Shown in pieces: positions 24,821 through 33,507 of a DNA stretch of 47,813 bases. The position numbers were made by a program, and so were the translations under genes. The notes beneath the pieces were generated by a model. It was not told where the DNA came from, ran no database searches, and saw only the letters and a list, made by a program, of their open reading frames with translations. The first letter of the stretch is position 1. The number at the start of each line of letters is the position of its first letter. Origin of the DNA: Leptolyngbya sp. Heron Island J (lineage in GTDB: Bacteria > Cyanobacteriota > Cyanobacteriia > Phormidesmidales > Phormidesmidaceae); NCBI RefSeq assembly GCF_000482245.1, contig NZ_AWNH01000025.1:1-47813 (forward strand), read 5' to 3'.

Positions 24821-25153
24821 TCACTGAGAGCCATCAACTTCCCATTTGTTGGGTACTTGGCCCCTTTCATAACAACTCTTTAAATAGGTTAAAAAGTCAG
24901 AGGTAATCCCTGCTTTGTCTGCACGATGTAACAACTCAAGATCGTCAGCGACATATGAACAAATCTCATGGTGCCCCGTGATTTCTGACAGTTTCACAAA
25001 AATATCTTCTATATTAAAAGGCTGGTCTAGTTCTGGAACAGCTTCACTCTGTATCCCCCAAGCATCGTCAAAGGTGCCCGAATCGCGTTTGTCCAAAATC
25101 TCATCAAGCTCTGAGGAACTTAAATGCACTAAATTTTCGATGAGCTTGTCCAT
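24821..25153 (-). CDS. Unknown 110-residue acidic protein in cassette region
   Basis: I do not recognise it. It is acidic, starts MDKLIENLVHLSSSELDEIL, and contains helical stretches and no signal or membrane segment. It resembles in size and style the small soluble proteins found in gene cassettes or as immunity proteins. It follows the 92-residue gene by 80 bp on the same strand; both lie downstream of an attC-like site. No clear attC follows it. Confidence 0.55.
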   Translation of the reverse strand: MDKLIENLVHLSSSELDEILDKRDSGTFDDAWGIQSEAVPELDQPFNIEDIFVKLSEITGHHEICSYVADDLELLHRADKAGITSDFLTYLKSCYERGQVPNKWEVDGSQ

Positions 25154-25233
25154 AGATTGGAGATACAGCTAAACAACACTGTTTCAGTCCAAGGTGTTCG
25201 GTGATTCGCGTAATTAGATTGCCCGCTGCCTCA

Positions 25234-25512
25234 TTACCCATCCCATTGGTTGAGTGCCCATTCAATTACGTAACGCCCTTGTTGTGCAGATACAGTTTGC
25301 TCAAGTTCAAAGTAATTCTGGATGCTCTGAGCCATTTTCTCACAGTGCTCAGAAGTAAAGGTCCTGAAAGCCTGGCCATCCACATTGCTGCCAAAGGTGT
25401 CTGTAAGCAATTCATAGCCATCTTGCCCATTGCATTCAGTTTCTGGAAATAACTCATAGACAGCATTGGCTATGCCATTAGGAACTGATTCATTAAAGTA
25501 ATCTTCACTCAT
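25234..25512 (-). CDS. Unknown 92-residue protein, probable cassette gene
   Basis: Acidic, soluble and unrecognised (MSEDYFNESVPNGIANAVYE at the start). It begins 46 bp after the GTTAGCC core of the attC-like site at 25558-25646, which is where the gene of the next cassette should begin. It has no signal peptide or membrane span. It may form one cassette with the 110-residue gene behind it. Confidence 0.55.
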   Translation of the reverse strand: MSEDYFNESVPNGIANAVYELFPETECNGQDGYELLTDTFGSNVDGQAFRTFTSEHCEKMAQSIQNYFELEQTVSAQQGRYVIEWALNQWDG

Positions 25513-25557
25513 GAGTCAATTCAACGTGTATTAGGTCTGTTTTTTTCTCTATATTCT

Positions 25558-25646
25558 GGCTAACGTTGTCCATCACTCGCCGCAAATCGCCTCTGTAGCA
25601 TAATCTATAACTTCTATAGGGTCGGTGTGCATGGGCAACGTTAGTA
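25558..25646 (-). other. attC-like recombination site after the GNAT gene
   Basis: An 89-bp imperfect dyad read on the minus strand. The outer arms pair CTAACGTTG-CCAT on one side with ATGG-CAACGTTAG on the other, with unpaired extra bases on one arm only, as in attC hairpins. The conserved-end core is GTTAGCC (one mismatch to GTTRRRY). The other core, TACTAAC, contains the TAA stop of the GNAT gene. This position and structure are typical of integron gene cassettes. Confidence 0.7.
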
Positions 25647-26105
25647 TGGTGGTAACTTCTTCACCATCTGTAAACATGGGTTTCCTTCCCAAAGATTCAA
25701 AAATTCTTCAAGCGGCTTAAACCCTACTGACTCATAAAATTTTCTAGTCTTGGCATAGTTAGGATCTTGACTAGAGGAGCCTAGCGTTTTGACTTGAAAA
25801 TACTCAACTCCCAATTTTCGTAACTCCGCTTCAGCAACTTTTACAAGCTGTCGCCCAATACCTTGGCGGTGGGATTTGGGATGTACTGCCATCACATAAA
25901 TCTCAGCTGCGAATTCATTGTGCTGTTTGAGCGCCAAGAATCCTACGACTTGTTTCTGACTCCATGCGAGCAGTGTTGGCAGACGATCAATTTCTTGAAC
26001 ATAATGAACAATTGCCGATTCGATTCCAAACCATCCAGGTAGAAGCAGCAGAATGGGCTCACACAAGGACGCCTGATCTAACTGAGGCTCCACAATCTCA
26101 ATCAT
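25641..26105 (-). CDS. GNAT-family N-acetyltransferase
   Basis: 154 residues. The acetyl-CoA-binding motif is clear: IYVMAVHPKSHRQGIGRQLVKVAEAELRKLG, with the R/Q-x-x-G-x-G/A loop. It is followed by the KTRKFYESVGFKPL block that closes the GNAT fold. The acceptor is unknown (an amine of a small molecule or protein). GNATs are frequent cassette passengers; here the gene is bounded by two GTTAGCC cores (25558-25564 and 26250-26256). Its stop overlaps the attC-like site. Confidence 0.85.
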   Translation of the reverse strand: MIEIVEPQLDQASLCEPILLLLPGWFGIESAIVHYVQEIDRLPTLLAWSQKQVVGFLALKQHNEFAAEIYVMAVHPKSHRQGIGRQLVKVAEAELRKLGVEYFQVKTLGSSSQDPNYAKTRKFYESVGFKPLEEFLNLWEGNPCLQMVKKLPPY

Positions 26106-26249
26106 TGATTTGTCTCACACATTATCTATCTTGAAGCCTAAATGTCAACAAATGTCCCAACAACTGCATCTTTGCCAATCATTACACGATCCAATGTTGG
26201 ATATTTACCAGGAACCTTCAAGGCACTACCCCAGCCCAAAAACGAAGCA

Positions 26250-26322
26250 GGCTAACGGTTTTGGTCAGCAGTTGCCAGTACCTTTACATTCAACCCAATT
26301 AGCTTCAAGCAAGCCGTTGTAC
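26250..26322 (-). other. Candidate attC-like site between HEAT-repeat and GNAT genes
   Basis: On the minus strand it opens with GTACAAC (one mismatch to RYYYAAC) and ends with GTTAGCC, 73 bp in total. The arms pair partially (AACGG-TTG against CAA-CCGTT). The GTTAGCC core is identical to that of the next site, so the GNAT gene between them has the layout of one excisable cassette. The stem is weaker than that of the other sites. Confidence 0.5.
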
Positions 26323-26391
26323 CAGAGCGTGATACAGCACTGAATGCTGACTGAAGATCAATACACTGGATATACCTCAAACAACTACAAT

Positions 26392-27387
26392 TCAAGCTTT
26401 GAGTCTTGCCAGCACGAATTTCCCCCGTTCCACAACTGATGGATATGAATCCTTCGACAATATCTCAGCAATTGGTAAAGCCTCCGTGCCAATACTGTCT
26501 AGCTTAGTAAGGAGCACATTCCCGGCCACCCTTCGAACTACTGGAGAACTGTCTCTAGCTGCTTTTTTAAGGGTTTCCAAGAACGATCGATTGACCTTTA
26601 TTGCCCTCTCACCAAGAACTGGCTCATAACGTCCTTCACACCAACGAATATCTGTCCATACCCATTTTCGACCCTCGAACCATACCATACGCTCCTCTAA
26701 CTGGCTAAGATACGCCTTCGCGCGAACCGCTGGTTGAACTGCTTCCTCAGAGATAGTCGATAAAAATTTATCGAGCACGGGCTTGCGACCTGCTTGTCCA
26801 AGAATTGAAGCAGCCGGACCGGCGGTGACCTCAACAAGCTTCGATGCCAGTCGCGACGGTATACCATCTATAGAAAGAAGACTTATCAATACCTCTAGAT
26901 CCTCGTCCTGTAAGCGTCCCCAGGTATGCAAGTACGGCAAAATTGCCCAGAGTGTTTCTAGTATGAACTCAGGTTTGGTGTTAGCTGCTATCTGCGGGAC
27001 ATGCTCACGAGCTGCAGCTCGTACTTGCGGAACCCAATCGTTTAACCGTCGAAGAATCATAGCAAAAAGGAACCCATTCGGTGCACCTTCACGTAAAGAG
27101 CGCAATGCCTTTTCTCGTAGATACCCGTTTCCGTTGCAATGATCTAACCAAGGAATTAGCAAACGATGTTCACGGAGCGAGAATGACTTGGATCTTGAGT
27201 GCGGTTCTACATAAATCTCATAACGGAAGGTTCTTTCCCAATACTCTAGCTTGGAAATAGATAATAACGAGGTTGCATTTATATATTCAGATACTGCTGA
27301 AACTAAGTTGAGATGGCCATTGGCAGCATGTGCAAGATTTCGCACTGCATCCAAAACCCGATCTTTGTCTTCGTGTTGATTGGTCAT
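26392..27387 (-). CDS. HEAT-repeat protein
   Basis: 331 residues from the ATG at 27387 (a TTG two codons earlier is possible). It is made of paired helices with the HEAT pattern, for example RRLNDWVPQVRAAAREHVPQIA and ARDSSPVVRRVAGNVLLTKL, each with the D-x-x-P/V-x-V-R core. There is no catalytic motif. Such proteins are scaffolds; the partner is unknown. It ends 70 bp before an attC-like site and may itself be carried on a cassette. Confidence 0.7.
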   Translation of the reverse strand: MTNQHEDKDRVLDAVRNLAHAANGHLNLVSAVSEYINATSLLSISKLEYWERTFRYEIYVEPHSRSKSFSLREHRLLIPWLDHCNGNGYLREKALRSLREGAPNGFLFAMILRRLNDWVPQVRAAAREHVPQIAANTKPEFILETLWAILPYLHTWGRLQDEDLEVLISLLSIDGIPSRLASKLVEVTAGPAASILGQAGRKPVLDKFLSTISEEAVQPAVRAKAYLSQLEERMVWFEGRKWVWTDIRWCEGRYEPVLGERAIKVNRSFLETLKKAARDSSPVVRRVAGNVLLTKLDSIGTEALPIAEILSKDSYPSVVERGKFVLARLKA

Positions 27388-27633
27388 TCTCAAGGCATAA
27401 GTTATAGTTTTCTCTATGTCAGATGCAAGGATTCCCTTAAATGAGTCCAGTTTGAAAGACGGGGTGATTATGCTGAATAACTATGTATTCGATGTGGAGC
27501 GATCGCACATCTCCAGATGCTTGACTGAAAGGTTCCGACAAGGGAGTTGCCGCCACGCTGACGCGGTGCAAACCCTTGGGCATAGGAACAGCCCGTGGCC
27601 GAGCAGTTGGACCACCAACCAGCGCGGTGCAGC

Positions 27634-28116
27634 TTAAGTTTTGGGTTTGTCCTTCTTTCCCAGCACCTTGATCGCCAAGATTCCTGCGCAGACGCCGGGA
27701 AACAGCAACAACAATCCCTGATAGAGCTCGCGCCCGCCGTGAAGAGGGAACAGGCTTGTCGATCCGGCGATACAGAGGAGGACGACTGACGACGTATAGG
27801 TGATTGCGATCGCGTCATACACGTTGTGGCGAATGTACCGACCGAGCCCAGCTCGCAGGTCCCGAAAGAACTCTTTGGTTGATGAGATGGTGTACGAAAA
27901 ATCGAAAACAACCCAGATCCCTGTGATGATTCCCAGCCGCATCAGGAGATGAACGTAAGCAAACTGTCCTTCTTTCGGTGTATCGAGACCGTTCACCATC
28001 ATGAAGCTGTTGATAACGGTGACGACCGAAAATGCGTCGGACACTCCTGCGACGGCGTTCTTTTCGGTGAAGAAGTGTTTGATCGCACTTATCACTTTTC
28101 GAGCAGAAAACGGCAT
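27634..28116 (-). CDS. Small membrane protein of unknown function
   Basis: 160 residues with about four hydrophobic segments (AFSVVTVINSFMMVNG, LLMRLGIITGIWVVFDF, AIAITYTSSVVLLCIAG, LLLLFPGVCAGILAIKVLG) and a lysine-rich C-terminus (KKDKPKT), suggesting a cytoplasmic tail. The ATG has an AGGTG ribosome site 8 bp upstream. I do not recognise the family. The higher GC content and codon use differ from the cassette genes nearby. Confidence 0.65.
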   Translation of the reverse strand: MPFSARKVISAIKHFFTEKNAVAGVSDAFSVVTVINSFMMVNGLDTPKEGQFAYVHLLMRLGIITGIWVVFDFSYTISSTKEFFRDLRAGLGRYIRHNVYDAIAITYTSSVVLLCIAGSTSLFPLHGGRELYQGLLLLFPGVCAGILAIKVLGKKDKPKT

Positions 28117-28126
28117 GTTTATTCAC

Positions 28127-28519
28127 CTTATGATCGACTCAGATGCTTGAATAGTGTGCATTTCTTTTAGTTTTTCTGTAACCTCTTCCAGCTTTTCAGC
28201 CTGAGAGAAGCTCAAGCTAGCCTGAGGCCAGGATCAAGTGAAACGCATACAGTTATGATCACATATTTGGGATGATGTGGGGCGATCGCACGGCTCCAGC
28301 TTCCTGATTGAGAACAAGGTTCTGAAAGTCAGCCTATGCGCATAACACAGCGGCGGTAGGTTAACATTGAACTTAGCATCAGCAACCTTGTCTGTCCACG
28401 GCAGTGGAGTGCTGGGCTACTGTAGAAGCCAACAACACTAATGCTCTTGTGTGGTGTAAATTGGTAAATCCTAATCGTAATGCTTATATTATCTGAATAG
28501 CCTTTGATAAGTAGACGCT
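28127..28519. other. Intergenic region without visible genes
   Basis: About 390 bp between a minus-strand membrane-protein gene and the AraC-type gene. It contains one HIP1 site (about 28283) and no open frame, hairpin or repeat that I can support. The promoters of both flanking genes must lie here. Confidence 0.5.
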
Positions 28520-29449
28520 GTGAAACAAACCCCTTCTGGAACTAAGAAACGGTCCTCAGGTAGCGCGGTAGCGATTGACTTCACCAAAGACAGCGAGATT
28601 TTGCAGGTTTTTCCCTCTGGCTCACTCCTTTCAAGCAAACCGGGGCAATGGAATGGGGTTCACCTGGGCTACTATCGGCACCGTCCCCATGAGCTTTCTG
28701 AAACTGTCTCCAATCAGCATTTGGTTTTAGTTCACCTAGAGACTCCAACCTGGGCTGAACAAGGATTAGATGCCCAGTTTCGGGAAAATCAGTTTCAGGT
28801 TGGCGACATTCTCATTGTTCCAGCCCAAATGCCCCACTACGCCCGCTGGGATACAGAGCATCGCTATCTGATTCTTAGTCTTGACCCAACCGCATTTCTC
28901 AATGCGGTGCAATCAACCGGAAGCTGGGATAGAGCTGAACTAGTGCCCCATTTTGCAACAGCTGACCCGTTAATTCATGGAATAGGATTAGCCCTAAAAG
29001 CCGAGCTTGAGTCAAGTGGCTTAGGCGGGCAGCTTTATGCAGACTCCCTCTGTACCGCGCTGCTCAATCACTTAATTCGCCATTACACTGCACAAAAACC
29101 AATACTCTCAGCTCAATCATGTGGACTGCCAAGCTATCGATTGCGGCAGGTGCTCGAATACATTGATGCCTATCTGGATTGCAAACTGTCTTTAGCTGAT
29201 CTTGCGACTGTTGCTCAAATGAGTCCAAGCCACTTTACTCAGCTCTTCAAAAAATCGACTGGATTCACACCGCATCAATATGTGATTCAGCATCGCGTTG
29301 AGCGGGCGAGGCAACTTCTCGTTGAAGGGAAGCTAACAATCGCAGAAGTTGCCCTTCAGGTTGGCTTCGCCCATCAAAGTCATCTCAACCGCCACTTTAA
29401 GCGATGGTTTGGAGTCACGCCAAAGACGTTTCTTAAACATCTTCTGTAA
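28520..29449 (+). CDS. AraC-family transcriptional regulator
   Basis: 309 residues from a GTG. The N-terminal half is a cupin-like sensing domain (GDILIVPAQMPHYARWD). The C-terminal 100 residues hold the two AraC HTHs: LSLADLATVAQMSPSHFTQLFKKSTGFTPHQYVIQHRVERA, then LTIAEVALQVGFAHQSHLNRHFKRWFGVTP. It is an activator or repressor responding to an unknown ligand. The nearest co-oriented genes are DUF4079 and amine oxidase, 0.5 kb downstream beyond a MITE-like element. Confidence 0.9.
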   Translation: MKQTPSGTKKRSSGSAVAIDFTKDSEILQVFPSGSLLSSKPGQWNGVHLGYYRHRPHELSETVSNQHLVLVHLETPTWAEQGLDAQFRENQFQVGDILIVPAQMPHYARWDTEHRYLILSLDPTAFLNAVQSTGSWDRAELVPHFATADPLIHGIGLALKAELESSGLGGQLYADSLCTALLNHLIRHYTAQKPILSAQSCGLPSYRLRQVLEYIDAYLDCKLSLADLATVAQMSPSHFTQLFKKSTGFTPHQYVIQHRVERARQLLVEGKLTIAEVALQVGFAHQSHLNRHFKRWFGVTPKTFLKHLL

Positions 29450-29589
29450 GAACGTGCTAAAAATCGGAGAAATTGGCAAGAAATCAAGAGTTAATCATCT
29501 GCATACTGTAGATGCTCATTCAATGGTGGGCTTGACAGATTAGGGATATGCATGAAAATAAGAGACCGTTTTGAAGCTTGGCGATATCT

Positions 29590-29812
29590 GGTTCTCCTTA
29601 CTAAGGCTACCGTGTACACACAAGTCGAGTAATGACTCAAGATATCGAGCCCTCATCCCCCAACCCCTTCTCCCCCAGGGAGAAGGGGAGCTAGTCTCAA
29701 AGTCCTTCTCCCCCAGGGAGAAGGATTTAGGATGAGGGCTAATGCAGAGCATGGAGCTGATTTCCAGTAGATCTCCTAGATGTGTGTACACGGTAACTTA
29801 CTAAGGGGAACC
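29590..29812. mobile_element. MITE-like nested inverted-repeat element
   Basis: Terminal inverted repeats of about 32 bp: the left end runs GGTTCTCCTTACTAAGG then TACCGTGTACACACA, the right end is the near-perfect complement. The innermost 15 bp (29608-29622 against 29781-29795) are perfect and begin with TA, as in IS630/Tc1-type elements that duplicate TA. Between them are smaller hairpins built of CCTTCTCCC and GGGAGAAGG. There is no coding capacity. A CCTTACTAAGG motif recurs at about 29871-29881. Confidence 0.65.
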
Positions 29813-29960
29813 GTTAGGGAAAGGTCTCGACATCTAGCGCTAGCAACCGCAGACCCCTCCGCCTTCGGCACCTTACTAAGGGGAGGATTTTGCTCAACTG
29901 TTTCTTGTCTGGGGTTTTATTTATGTGCAACCACCTGACGCTTAAATATTTGGTTCAGAA

Positions 29961-30452
29961 ATGAATGGTTTACAGTTTGGAGGCTCACTTTCAGAAGTGA
30001 TGAAGTATTGGCTTTATGCCATTCATCCAGCCTGGATGTGGGTTGTGCTTGTCTTGACAATTTACGCGCTTTACTTAGGATTACAGTCTCGTCGCACTCG
30101 AAAAGCGACTGGAGAAAAAAAGAAAACCTTAGTTAAACAAAAGTTTCCTCAAAGACACTATCGAATCGCAGCATTACTTTTAGCTCTTATGACAACAGGA
30201 AGTATCGGTGTTTTAGGGATTGAATATCTTAATAGTGGCAAATTATATATCGTCCCTCATACTATCGTCGGGCTTGTCATGACAGTCTTGATGGCTAATG
30301 CCGCAGCCCTAGCCCCCTTCATGCAAAAAGGAGAAGAGTGGGCACGTCAAATTCATATGGCTTTTGCATTCTCAATTACAAGTCTGTTTGGCTGGCAGCT
30401 TATTACGGGATTTGAAGTCATTTTAGAAATTATTGGTGAGTATAAGCCATAG
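29961..30452 (+). CDS. DUF4079-type membrane protein
   Basis: 163 residues with four membrane segments (PAWMWVVLVLTIYALYLGLQ, IAALLLALMTTGSIGVLG, YIVPHTIVGLVMTVLMANA, IHMAFAFSITSLFGWQLITGFEVI). The ordered histidines (IHPAWMW, PHTIVG, IHMAFA) match the DUF4079 family of cyanobacteria, which resembles cytochrome b561-like quinone or heme membrane proteins. The role is not established. It precedes a Tat-exported amine oxidase by about 180 bp on the same strand; a redox link is possible but only inferred. Confidence 0.7.
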   Translation: MNGLQFGGSLSEVMKYWLYAIHPAWMWVVLVLTIYALYLGLQSRRTRKATGEKKKTLVKQKFPQRHYRIAALLLALMTTGSIGVLGIEYLNSGKLYIVPHTIVGLVMTVLMANAAALAPFMQKGEEWARQIHMAFAFSITSLFGWQLITGFEVILEIIGEYKP

Positions 30453-30635
30453 AGGTTGGATGGTTTCTCCGTCTCAAAGGAACCAAGTGGATTAATGATT
30501 TTCAAGGGTGAAAGAACTCAATTAACACTATATTCATCAGCCTTGACAGAAACCTATCTGTGCGATCGCTAACCCTTTCACCAATAGCGACTCCTCTCTC
30601 ATTTTGACTTGGAAAGCAACTTTGGATCACTACAA

Positions 30636-32246
30636 ATGAATCAAGATAGTCGAACTTTTTTTAACGTCAACTCTTTATCCCCAATCAGTCGTCGTTGGCT
30701 TTTGCGAGGTGTTGCTGCTTTAGGTAGTGCAGCTTTCACATCTCGTTTTATTCACACAAGAGAGATATTGCATGCAAAGGCCTCTACAACAGCAATCAAG
30801 TCTACGAGTTTGCTGAAGGAACTAGATGCGACTCCTAATCCTAGTCAATCTTTGAAAGTGATAATTTTGGGGGCAGGAATGGCAGGACTTTGTGCAGCTT
30901 ACGAGCTAGAAAAGCGGGGACATTCATGTGTCATTCTAGAGGCGGAGCGCAGTCATATTGGAGGACGAGTTCGTACCCTGCGCTTTGGGGATGGCCTGCA
31001 TGGTGAAGTTGGTGCATCGCAAATCGCTAAGAGTCATGAGATAGCCCATCATTACATTAATGAGTGTGAGTTACAACTCCGTCCATCGGTAACAGTCAAT
31101 CCTGAGGCATATTACTATCTACTCAACCAGCGGATACGGGCGAAGAATCCTGAACAGTTGAGCAGTCTTTATAATCTGACTGGTTCGGAGAGAGGATTGA
31201 CGCCGGATGATGTTTTAGGAACTGTCATTGGAAGTCGTCTTTCTCAATTGAGCGAACAGGAGAAAGCTGAGATCTTTGCTCAGCAGATTCAAAATCCAGC
31301 CGTTCGCGAGATGGATAAGCAGTCTATGCTGCAGTGGTGTAAAGCATCTAATTTTTCAGACGATGCCATTGAAATGATGGCGGCGGCAAACGGTTTTTTA
31401 GGCGGTTTGATGTATTGTTCAGCGCTTAGTTTTGTTCGGGTAGGCGCAAATTATGGCGAAATGGAGGAAATCGTGGGTGGTAGCGATCGCTTCCCAACTG
31501 CTTTGGCAGACAAACTCAAATCGAAACCGAGAATGGGTTGTGAAGTCATTCGCCTAGAGCGAGATGATGCAGCATCCAAGGCGGCAGCTGTTTATGTAGA
31601 AGGAAATAGCATCAAGCGAGAAGTCGGAGACTTTGTTCTTTGTACGATTCCTTTCCCTGTTTTATCTAGGCTGGATAATCCCTTTTCTGCTGCTAAGCAT
31701 CGAGCTATTCGGGAGTTTTCCTATGTCTCGGCTACGAAGGTACTCGCTGTAACGAATCGCCGTTTTTGGGAAATAGAGGATGGGATATACGGAGGGAGTA
31801 CGTCGAGCGATTTACCCATCTCTACAGTCCATTATCCTTCAGATAATGCACAGGCCAAAACTCCTGCCATCTCGGCTGCTCCATCTGTTTTGCTAGCATC
31901 CTACACAACAGGTAATCTAGCCCGTTATTTAGCACACTTACCTGAGCAAGAGCGCCATCAAATCGTTCAGCAGAATCTCGCAAAGATTCATCCTCAGGTT
32001 AATCAAAATCAAACAATCCAGAGTATGAAAAGTTGGAGTTGGGACAATCACCGTTGGAGCTTAGGAGCTTGGTCTTTGATCAGGCCCTATCAGCAATTGA
32101 GTCTGTACGAACATGGGATTGTTCCAGAAGGGCGCATTCATTTTGCTGGGGAACATACATCAACCAATCAAGGTTGGATGCAAAGTGCGCTGGAATCATC
32201 GCTAAGGGCTGTTCAGGAAATATTGGTAGAAGCTAACAAAGCGTAA
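30636..32246 (+). CDS. Tat-exported FAD-dependent amine oxidase
   Basis: 536 residues from the ATG at 30636 (a TTG at 30609 is open). A twin-arginine signal SRRWLLRGVAALGSAAF near the start indicates folded export. The FAD motif VIILGAGMAGLCAAYELEKRG is followed by the ILEAERSHIGGRVRT block typical of monoamine and L-amino-acid oxidases. The C-terminal GRIHFAGEHTSTNQGWMQSALESS is the conserved flavin-contacting end. It oxidises an amine or amino acid with release of H2O2 and ammonia; the substrate is unknown. It ends 30 bp before an attC-like region. Confidence 0.88.
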   Translation: MNQDSRTFFNVNSLSPISRRWLLRGVAALGSAAFTSRFIHTREILHAKASTTAIKSTSLLKELDATPNPSQSLKVIILGAGMAGLCAAYELEKRGHSCVILEAERSHIGGRVRTLRFGDGLHGEVGASQIAKSHEIAHHYINECELQLRPSVTVNPEAYYYLLNQRIRAKNPEQLSSLYNLTGSERGLTPDDVLGTVIGSRLSQLSEQEKAEIFAQQIQNPAVREMDKQSMLQWCKASNFSDDAIEMMAAANGFLGGLMYCSALSFVRVGANYGEMEEIVGGSDRFPTALADKLKSKPRMGCEVIRLERDDAASKAAAVYVEGNSIKREVGDFVLCTIPFPVLSRLDNPFSAAKHRAIREFSYVSATKVLAVTNRRFWEIEDGIYGGSTSSDLPISTVHYPSDNAQAKTPAISAAPSVLLASYTTGNLARYLAHLPEQERHQIVQQNLAKIHPQVNQNQTIQSMKSWSWDNHRWSLGAWSLIRPYQQLSLYEHGIVPEGRIHFAGEHTSTNQGWMQSALESSLRAVQEILVEANKA

Positions 32247-32275
32247 TAACATTCCACCCATTAGGCACTTTTGTT

Positions 32276-32502
32276 GCCCAACGGGAAGTTGTGCGGCTGT
32301 GCAGCACTTTTCAAGTATAGCCAATATCTTTCGCTCAGCAGCACCAACGCAGTGTGTACGCTCAGCATGGGCGTGAACTAATTTGGCGCACGGATATGTA
32401 GCCAGCCTTAGATATGACGTGATGCTGAACCGCCCGGTGCGGACCCGCATACCGGGTGGTGTGAGAGGGGATTCGTGAGGATTCTCCCTATCCCGACTAG
32501 AT
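32276..32502 (-). other. attC-like site split by a group II intron relic
   Basis: Leaving out 32354-32497, the minus strand reads ATCTAAC at one end (a perfect RYYYAAC core) and GTTGGGC at the other (32276-32282, a perfect GTTRRRY core). GTTGGTGCTGCTG pairs with CAGCCGCACAAC inside. The TAA in ATCTAAC would be the original stop of the 261-residue gene. Both cores, the stem and the stop-codon position fit an integron cassette end. Confidence 0.65.
32354..32497 (+). mobile_element. Deleted group II intron relic in an attC core
   Basis: The 5' end GTGTACGCTCAGCATGGGCG followed by TGAACTAAT is a typical intron start. The 3' part contains CCGGTGCGGACCCGCAT and ACCGGGTGGTGTG (domain V) and GGGATTCGTGAGGATTCTCCCTATCCCGAC (domain VI; last bases AC). 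The 2-kb middle with the reverse-transcriptase gene is missing, leaving about 144 bp. The 5' exon ends in GT and the 3' exon starts with TAGAT, so excision gives GTTAGAT. Confidence 0.75.
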
Positions 32503-33282
32503 CTTGCGTAATGTTGTTAAAAACTTTTCAATATCTTCCTTTGATGCCACCCCTTGGTTGACGGCTAGGAAAGACACTAACGTAAGCTTCTTGCCAGCAT
32601 TTGCAGCTGCGTATACCTTATGGTGTCCATCAATAAGGTAGTGAGCCAAACACAAATGTTCCCAAATTTCTGGTTCACCTTCCCAAGTAGCTGGCCCCTT
32701 GATATCCAGAATCGACAGTGCCACCGCAGTTGGTTGTTTATTTTGCTGAAATTTACTTGCATACTCTTCAACCTGCTTATAGTCCAGCCAATTATGAGGA
32801 AATGTAGGAATCAGAAATTCAAATATACCCTGTCCATCTGAAAGTATTCGTTTTTCTAGGCGATAGTACTCGGTTTTAGGAAAATGAGGCATACCCCAAA
32901 AACCATCTACTCCCCAAAGAGAGACTTGTTCATGCGTAAAGTAGTCATTTTTATCACCAGGAGTTACCAGAATTGGGGCTATTCGCAATAGCAATACACG
33001 ATACTCACCCATTGGAATAATCTTCTCTAGACTCGACAGAAAACCTGGATGAAGCGCATTAATACCGGAGTTCAGCTCATCTGCGACGTCCCGAGGGTTA
33101 ATACTTTTGATAGCACCTTCCATTCGTTCAAAGAAAAACTCGCAGGTTCCGCAGACATTCCCAATGTGAAACGCTTTCTTACCATCAATCGCTAGATAGC
33201 GATCCCAATTATTGCCCTCCGTCATGAACGTCAATGGACTTTGAGATTGCTTTATTGTCTTTTCTACAATATCTAAAAGCAT
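32497..33282 (-). CDS. Hypothetical protein with ParB-like motif, cassette gene
   Basis: 261 residues. Near the C-terminus, LAHYLIDGHHKVYAAANAGK followed by LTLVSFLAV resembles the ParB/sulfiredoxin-type GHHR motif, seen in nucleases and in nucleotide-binding proteins. A CGTC pair near residue 40 could bind a metal. There is no signal peptide. The stop TAG uses the last base of the group II intron relic; without the intron it would be TAA inside the attC core. The function is unknown. Confidence 0.6.
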   Translation of the reverse strand: MLLDIVEKTIKQSQSPLTFMTEGNNWDRYLAIDGKKAFHIGNVCGTCEFFFERMEGAIKSINPRDVADELNSGINALHPGFLSSLEKIIPMGEYRVLLLRIAPILVTPGDKNDYFTHEQVSLWGVDGFWGMPHFPKTEYYRLEKRILSDGQGIFEFLIPTFPHNWLDYKQVEEYASKFQQNKQPTAVALSILDIKGPATWEGEPEIWEHLCLAHYLIDGHHKVYAAANAGKKLTLVSFLAVNQGVASKEDIEKFLTTLRKI

Positions 33283-33507
33283 TCAGTGACAATCTATGGC
33301 GTGGGGAATTAGACTTAGAATTAACGATGCTGGACCCACTATGGGAGCACCTGGCAACTATTGAACGGAAATTAGAAATACTCGCAAAGCAGGAGATCCG
33401 TATCCAATTAGCCAACAACAAGATGATAAATTTGTGGGAACAAAAATAAGAGCCTCCATAGAAGAAAAATGCCGAAACCCACTTGACACGTTCACGGCTT
33501 CATAGCG

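Noticed and set aside
24724-24834. A 36-codon minus-strand frame overlapping the end of the 110-residue gene
   Set aside because: It is open and has an ATG, but I see no family similarity or ribosome site. A possible attC at 24712-24788 in the same place has poor cores.
25154-25233. An attC site between the 92- and 110-residue genes
   Set aside because: GTTTAGC is present, but no paired arm or second core was found. The two genes may share one cassette.
26110-26343. A plus-strand frame of 77 codons
   Set aside because: It overlaps the attC-like site and has low-complexity composition; there is no ribosome site.
29540-29791. A minus-strand frame of 83 codons
   Set aside because: It lies within the MITE-like element and encodes its hairpin repeats (SFSLGEKDFE), so it is not a gene.
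33234-33449. A plus-strand frame of 71 codons before the Nudix cassette
   Set aside because: Its first part is antisense to the ParB-like gene. The last 50 codons (from LWRGELDLEL) look protein-like, but it has no start of its own and no recognised family.
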